Both the position numbers and the translations under genes were made by a program. The notes beneath the pieces are model-generated. The model ran no database searches. It was not told where the DNA came from and saw only the letters and a list, made by a program, of their open reading frames with translations. 10,752 nt of DNA from Chlamydiota bacterium (GTDB lineage: Bacteria; Chlamydiota; Chlamydiia; Chlamydiales; SM23-39): NCBI GenBank assembly GCA_021772165.1, contig JAJFMM010000151.1, forward strand, positions 1 through 10,752, given 5' to 3'. Each line of letters opens with the position of its first letter. Position 1 is the first letter of the stretch. Below are positions 7,693 through 10,752 of the stretch, in pieces.

Positions 7693-9222
7693 TTAATGCA
7701 ACGTAGGAGGAGTGTGTGGAGGTTCTTTTTTTCTGCGTATGGAAAGATTCAAACCGTTACCGGAAGAAGATTGCATCAAATGTTGTGCAAAATCGTGCAT
7801 GGAAAGATCCGCTTGTACCTCTGTGAGAACGGGATTTTCACAAGTTGTCGACAAAAGGAGAAGATCATTTTCTTTCCATTTGCGATCGGTCTGTAAAAAA
7901 AGTGCGTTGGGATCAATTCCGAGTGCTCCATTGGGCGTTTCGAGTTGATAAAATGTGGATTGTGAAGAGGGTAAATGCCAAAGAGATGCGCATGAACAGG
8001 AAATAAAAGAGAGATGGTCCTCTTCAGGACAAAGTAGGAGCAGCGCAAAAGAGAATTTTTTTCTAATGGGATCACAACAGAGAGCATCGTTGAGTGCGCT
8101 GATCATTCTCATGGGATGGAAATCTTTAGAGAGAGAAAATTCCATCGATGCACGAAGAGCTCCTCTAAAATGAACATTTGCAAAAAGAGAAGCAGCTTCA
8201 TCTTGATCCTGCGGATACGCAAGAGCAATGGCTAACCTGTTTTTCGAGAGCGGAAAAAAATCGAGATAGAGATTTTTGTTGTTGAGAGCGATTCCAATGT
8301 CAGCAAAAGGCCAATCGGGAGCCTCTTTTGTCTTGAGATAAGAGTGTGCATGCTGGATCAGCTCAGAGTTGTCTGCCGTGGCGCTAGGAGTCGTTTTCTG
8401 GATGCATTGAGATAGATCCGTGATGAAATCGACAATATCAGAGTAGCGCGCTTGTGGATCCGGCTGTAGAGCCTTTTCTACAATGGGACGTAGGTTAAGA
8501 GGCAGAAGGGCGGTGTCGCAAGCGCGCTCCGAAGGACGACCTAAGAGCAGCTCACAAGCGATGACGCCGAGCGAATAGATATCTGAGGAGGGAGAGACGT
8601 CGAGGGGATTATTTTTCTGCTCAGGGCTCATGTACACAGGTGTTCCCATGAAGCGCTTTTTTTCGGAGAGATGCTCTTTATCCTGGTTGCCGTGTAGTTG
8701 TGCGATACCAAAATCGATGACCTTGATTTCTCCCGAATCTGTGATGAGAATATTGTCAGGTTTGATGTCGCGGTGAACGATGCCATGCGTGTGCAGATGG
8801 CAGAGGGCGTAAGAGACTTGCAGAAGGATTTCAAGAGCTCTTTTTGCGGAAATTTTTTTCCCCTGGGAGTATTCTCGAAGAGAGGTGCCTTTGATGAATT
8901 CCATGGCGATATAAAGACCCTGCTTCCATTCTCCTTGGCTGTAGAGTCGAATGATGTTCGGATGGTTGGACATGGAAATGATGCGAGCTTCTTTGAGAAA
9001 GCGCTCAACAGCTTCTTTGTTTTTTAAAAAATTGGGAGAGAGAACTTTTAAGACGAGCTGTTTGGATGTGACGGGATGGTATCCCAGATAGAGGAAGCTC
9101 ATGCCTCCTTTGCTCAAAAGGCTATCGACTACATAGGGACCGATTTTTTGCGGAATGTCAAAAGTCTGAGCCGATGCAGTGAGTTCAGGAAGCGTAGCTT
9201 GTTTGCAAAACGTAGTATCCAA
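7693..9222 (-). CDS. pkn5: Ser/Thr protein kinase (Pkn5 position) with degenerate SpoIIE/PP2C-like tail
   Basis: This 509-residue Hanks-type kinase would transfer phosphate from ATP to Ser/Thr in proteins. The kinase domain covers about 28-273. It has a glycine loop (SKGGMSFLYLG at 37-47), Lys59 in VLKV, Glu78 of helix C, HRDIKPDN at 150-157, DFG at 170-172, SPE at 199-201, Asp214 with Gly219, and Arg259. All the usual catalytic positions are therefore present. No membrane segment or PASTA domain is seen. Residues about 305-470 follow the outline of a SpoIIE-type phosphatase domain (NRLAIALAY, LNDALCC, ALGIDP, NDLLLLS), but the expected metal-binding Asp motifs are missing. The only start that keeps the kinase fold whole is the TTG at 9220-9222, since an in-frame TAG lies nine bases upstream of it. 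No Shine-Dalgarno is visible. It sits between sctQ and sctC as pkn5 does in Chlamydia, suggesting a T3SS regulator or substrate. Confidence 0.9.
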   Translation of the reverse strand: MDTTFCKQATLPELTASAQTFDIPQKIGPYVVDSLLSKGGMSFLYLGYHPVTSKQLVLKVLSPNFLKNKEAVERFLKEARIISMSNHPNIIRLYSQGEWKQGLYIAMEFIKGTSLREYSQGKKISAKRALEILLQVSYALCHLHTHGIVHRDIKPDNILITDSGEIKVIDFGIAQLHGNQDKEHLSEKKRFMGTPVYMSPEQKNNPLDVSPSSDIYSLGVIACELLLGRPSERACDTALLPLNLRPIVEKALQPDPQARYSDIVDFITDLSQCIQKTTPSATADNSELIQHAHSYLKTKEAPDWPFADIGIALNNKNLYLDFFPLSKNRLAIALAYPQDQDEAASLFANVHFRGALRASMEFSLSKDFHPMRMISALNDALCCDPIRKKFSFALLLLCPEEDHLSFISCSCASLWHLPSSQSTFYQLETPNGALGIDPNALFLQTDRKWKENDLLLLSTTCENPVLTEVQADLSMHDFAQHLMQSSSGNGLNLSIRRKKEPPHTPPTLH

Positions 9223-9230
9223 TGGAAATA

Positions 9231-9253
9231 TCTATCATATATGAAGTGATAGA
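9231..9253 (-). promoter_or_regulatory. 7-bp inverted repeat (stem-loop or operator) before the kinase start
   Basis: TCTATCA at 9231-9237 is perfectly inverted by TGATAGA at 9247-9253, with a 9-base loop. In the mRNA this hairpin would end eight bases before the TTG start of the kinase, covering where a Shine-Dalgarno would sit. It could limit translation of the kinase or be a protein-binding site. It has no T tract and is not a terminator. A chance occurrence in AT-rich spacer is possible. Confidence 0.35.
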
Positions 9254-9289
9254 CTTTAAAGATTCCGAGAAAATAAATCTAGCGCTGAA

Positions 9290-10456
9290 TTAAGCCGTTT
9301 CGAGGATCCGGATGCCAAGTTTCTCTCCCAAATACACAAGCTCTGCTCTCCCTACTTTTTGGCCATTGACTGTAAGAGCTACGCCCTGCTCAGGATGGAT
9401 CGGAAGCTCGAGGAAATTCCCAGGAGAGAGCTTCATTAGCTGGTCTACGGAAATACGCAGACGTGCGAGTTCGACCGTGACATGAAGAGGAAGATCTTTG
9501 ACGGCCATCGAGCGGCCCTCATCGGCAGGAATCATATTCTCCTCACCCATCGTTTCTGATGCGTTCGGTTCGCTCTCTTGCATTTCAGGTGCGGGTTCTC
9601 TGTTTTCCATTTCATCCTCATAGAATAGGGCATAATCGAGTAGTTTGATTTTGTTCTCTTTGACAGAGACGTGAAAAAGAGGTGTTCCAGCTAAAGTGAT
9701 GCTGGCGACTCCATCTTTATGTTTCGGGTCGTAACTACCTCGATCCAGAAGGACGAAATCTCCCTTTTTCAGTTTTTTCCATTGTGGAGCTGTCAAAACG
9801 ACGCTGCCAGTTTTTACTCCAACGGAGACCTCTAAACTTTTTGCAAGAGGCGTAAGAGAAAAGAGCTCGCGAAGGGATGCGAAATGCCTTTGCCAAGAGG
9901 TCAGGAGATGCTCGTTGATCACAAGACGACCCCAACAGGAGCGCTGCTCAAAAGTGAGTTTGATGTCTGCACACCAAGAGGCTCCGTGAGGAAGTGATGC
10001 CTCTTCGTCGAGCTTTAGTGAGAAATCTTTGAGCGGCTCAAGGCCTTGCAGCGCATCGAGAGCATTCAAGGCGAGATAGCGGTAAAAGCCTTCTTGCAGA
10101 ATCTCTGAACTAACGCTGCGTCCGCGCGCTTTCCCATTCATCAGCCAAGAGGTCAGGTAAGCAACATCTTGTCTAGACATGAGCCAGAGTGCCTCTCCGC
10201 TCAACGGTGTGAGTGCCGCGCCGAGAGTGAGAAGATTGGAGCCAAGTCCTTCAGTTAGATCCGTAGGGTCTCTCCAGGCGCATTCGCCCATTTCCAAAGA
10301 GAGTCCCGTGATTCCGAAGTGAGACGCAATCAGCGATGAGATTCTTTGAAAATCAAATCGCGGTGCATTTCCATAAAGAGGAACTTGATCGAGCTCAAGG
10401 AGGGCTGTGTCAACTTTTCGTACCCAATGAAAGGGGTGTGGATGCTCTTGTGTCAT
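9290..10456 (-). CDS. sctQ: Type III secretion sorting-platform (C-ring) protein SctQ
   Basis: SctQ builds the cytoplasmic pods of the injectisome, which dock chaperone-substrate complexes and the ATPase SctN. The protein is 388 residues. The N-terminal two hundred residues are the poorly conserved part of the family. A first SpoA (FliM/FliN-type) domain spans about 206-278, including VGVKTGSVVLTAPQWKKLKKGD. An acidic, low-complexity linker follows at 279-315. The classic second SpoA domain is at 319-386, with LPLHVTVELARLRISVDQL, LSPGNFLELP, VALTVNGQKVGRAELV and the closing GIRILE. The ATG at 10454-10456 has an AGG six bases upstream and starts 3 bp after the SctP-like stop, so the two are co-transcribed. 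The next gene, the kinase, starts 67 bp downstream. The linker contains internal ATG codons with good ribosome-binding sites, which could give a separate C-terminal product. Confidence 0.93.
   Translation of the reverse strand: MTQEHPHPFHWVRKVDTALLELDQVPLYGNAPRFDFQRISSLIASHFGITGLSLEMGECAWRDPTDLTEGLGSNLLTLGAALTPLSGEALWLMSRQDVAYLTSWLMNGKARGRSVSSEILQEGFYRYLALNALDALQGLEPLKDFSLKLDEEASLPHGASWCADIKLTFEQRSCWGRLVINEHLLTSWQRHFASLRELFSLTPLAKSLEVSVGVKTGSVVLTAPQWKKLKKGDFVLLDRGSYDPKHKDGVASITLAGTPLFHVSVKENKIKLLDYALFYEDEMENREPAPEMQESEPNASETMGEENMIPADEGRSMAVKDLPLHVTVELARLRISVDQLMKLSPGNFLELPIHPEQGVALTVNGQKVGRAELVYLGEKLGIRILETA
9506..9523 (-). promoter_or_regulatory. Second candidate internal start for SctQ-C
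   Basis: Met317 of SctQ (ATG at 9506-9508) is preceded on the minus strand by GAGGG, with seven to eight bases of spacing. Initiation here would give a 72-residue protein starting MAVKDLPLHV, which is almost exactly the second SpoA domain. It competes with the Met308 site as the likely start. Confidence 0.4.
9533..9547 (-). promoter_or_regulatory. Candidate internal ribosome-binding site and ATG for a short SctQ-C product
   Basis: Inside sctQ, in the acidic linker, the minus strand reads GGTGAGGAGAATATG. A GAGG core lies five bases before the ATG of Met308. Starting here would give an 81-residue protein holding little more than the second SpoA domain. Yersinia YscQ and relatives are known to make such a C-terminal product by internal initiation. 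The site is better than those seen at several annotated starts in this window. That it is used is inference. Confidence 0.5.
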
Positions 10457-10459
10457 AGA

Positions 10460-10752
10460 CTACCTATCATTGTCACCATCTCGGTCTCCTGCATCGTCTT
10501 GTGATCCTGCTTCTTTTTTACGGCGGATTAAAGGTTTTTCCGTGGCTACAGAAGTCTCCAGTCGTCCGATGCGAAACTGAACGCGTCGATTGTCATAAGC
10601 GGAGGCAAAGGCTGCTGTTAAAGTATGGATATTGTCATTGAATATTTTCACTGCCTGCGGAGAGCCGGTGAGGCGCACATTCAGAGAATCGGGAGCGCTC
10701 GCATATTTTTCAATCTGGATTTTTGAGTTGAAAAAGGGAGAGTTCTGCATGT
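10460..10752 (-). CDS. sctP: C-terminal part of SctP-like needle-length regulator (CdsP), cut by window edge
   Basis: At least 97 codons are open to the right edge of the window. A Met codon at 10748-10750 is probably internal, because the chlamydial protein is recalled as nearly 300 residues. The segment LNVRLTGSPQAVKIFNDNI followed by a helix and QFRIGRLE resembles the C-terminal 'LRVxLxxxxPxxxxxL' fold of the FliK/SctP (T3S4) export-switch domain. This domain measures needle length and switches substrate class at SctU. The tail is strongly charged (RRKKE, then an Asp/Arg-rich end). The call rests more on position, directly before sctQ as in the cdsP-cdsQ order, than on strong motifs. Without the N-terminal part, other chaperone-like or unknown T3SS genes cannot be ruled out. 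Confidence 0.65.
   Translation of the reverse strand, partial: MQNSPFFNSKIQIEKYASAPDSLNVRLTGSPQAVKIFNDNIHTLTAAFASAYDNRRVQFRIGRLETSVATEKPLIRRKKEAGSQDDAGDRDGDNDR

Noticed and set aside
7776..8087. A 103-codon minus-strand frame in another phase within the kinase tail
   Set aside because: The kinase frame stays open throughout and the tail has a recognisable fold pattern, so an overlapping gene or frameshift is not needed.
8698..9027. A 109-codon plus-strand frame opposite the kinase catalytic core
   Set aside because: It is antisense to the intact, motif-complete kinase domain and has no independent signal.
9230..9245. An ATG (in ATATGATAG, minus strand) as an alternative kinase start
   Set aside because: It is out of frame with the kinase, whose own frame has a TAG just upstream of the TTG, so it would require a frameshift.
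1..10752. Mobile elements, CRISPR arrays, tRNA or rRNA genes
   Set aside because: No transposase, terminal inverted repeats, regular short direct-repeat array or tRNA-like cloverleaf was seen. Every base is accounted for by coding genes or spacers under 70 bp.

Overview
The window looks like a piece of a chromosome from an environmental (amoeba-associated type) member of the Chlamydiota. The main reason is gene order. On the minus strand, the end of an SctP-like gene is followed by sctQ, a Ser/Thr protein kinase and then the secretin gene sctC. This matches the chlamydial type III secretion (T3SS) cluster known in Chlamydia trachomatis as cdsP-cdsQ-pkn5-cdsC. The base composition is close to even by eye. 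That, together with the greatly enlarged secretin and a downstream tail that I do not recall from Chlamydia, suggests a Chlamydia-like lineage rather than the genus Chlamydia itself. The species cannot be fixed from the sequence alone.

Layout. Bases 3-1760 (plus strand) carry the last two thirds of an M1 aminopeptidase of the PepN type, with its 5' end cut by the window edge. It converges, with only 3 bp between stop codons, on a minus-strand block that fills the rest of the window. In transcription order this block is: the C-terminus of an SctP-like protein (10752-10460), SctQ (10456-9290), a kinase fused to a degenerate phosphatase-like domain (9222-7693), SctC (7633-3092), a TPR-like putative lipoprotein with C-terminal membrane segments (3099-2155), and a small secreted or anchored YidD-family protein without the usual cysteines (2165-1764). 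The last three genes overlap by 8 and 11 bases and lack evident Shine-Dalgarno sequences, so they look translationally coupled. No stretch over 300 bp lacks a gene. The only spacers of note are 67 bp (upstream of the kinase) and 59 bp (upstream of sctC).

How the genes fit together. SctP would control needle or inner-rod length and SctQ would form the cytoplasmic sorting platform. SctC forms the outer-membrane ring, and the kinase is a likely regulator or substrate of the same machine. The lipoprotein and YidD-like protein, coupled to sctC, are candidates for helping the secretin or other envelope proteins reach the outer membrane; this is inference.

Main points of interest: SctC carries eleven copies of a roughly 73-residue domain between its N-terminal ring domains and the secretin barrel (1513 residues in total). 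sctQ holds internal ribosome-binding sites and ATG codons just before its last SpoA domain. The kinase has a SpoIIE/PP2C-like tail that seems to lack its metal-binding aspartates. The YidD homologue has lost its hallmark cysteines.
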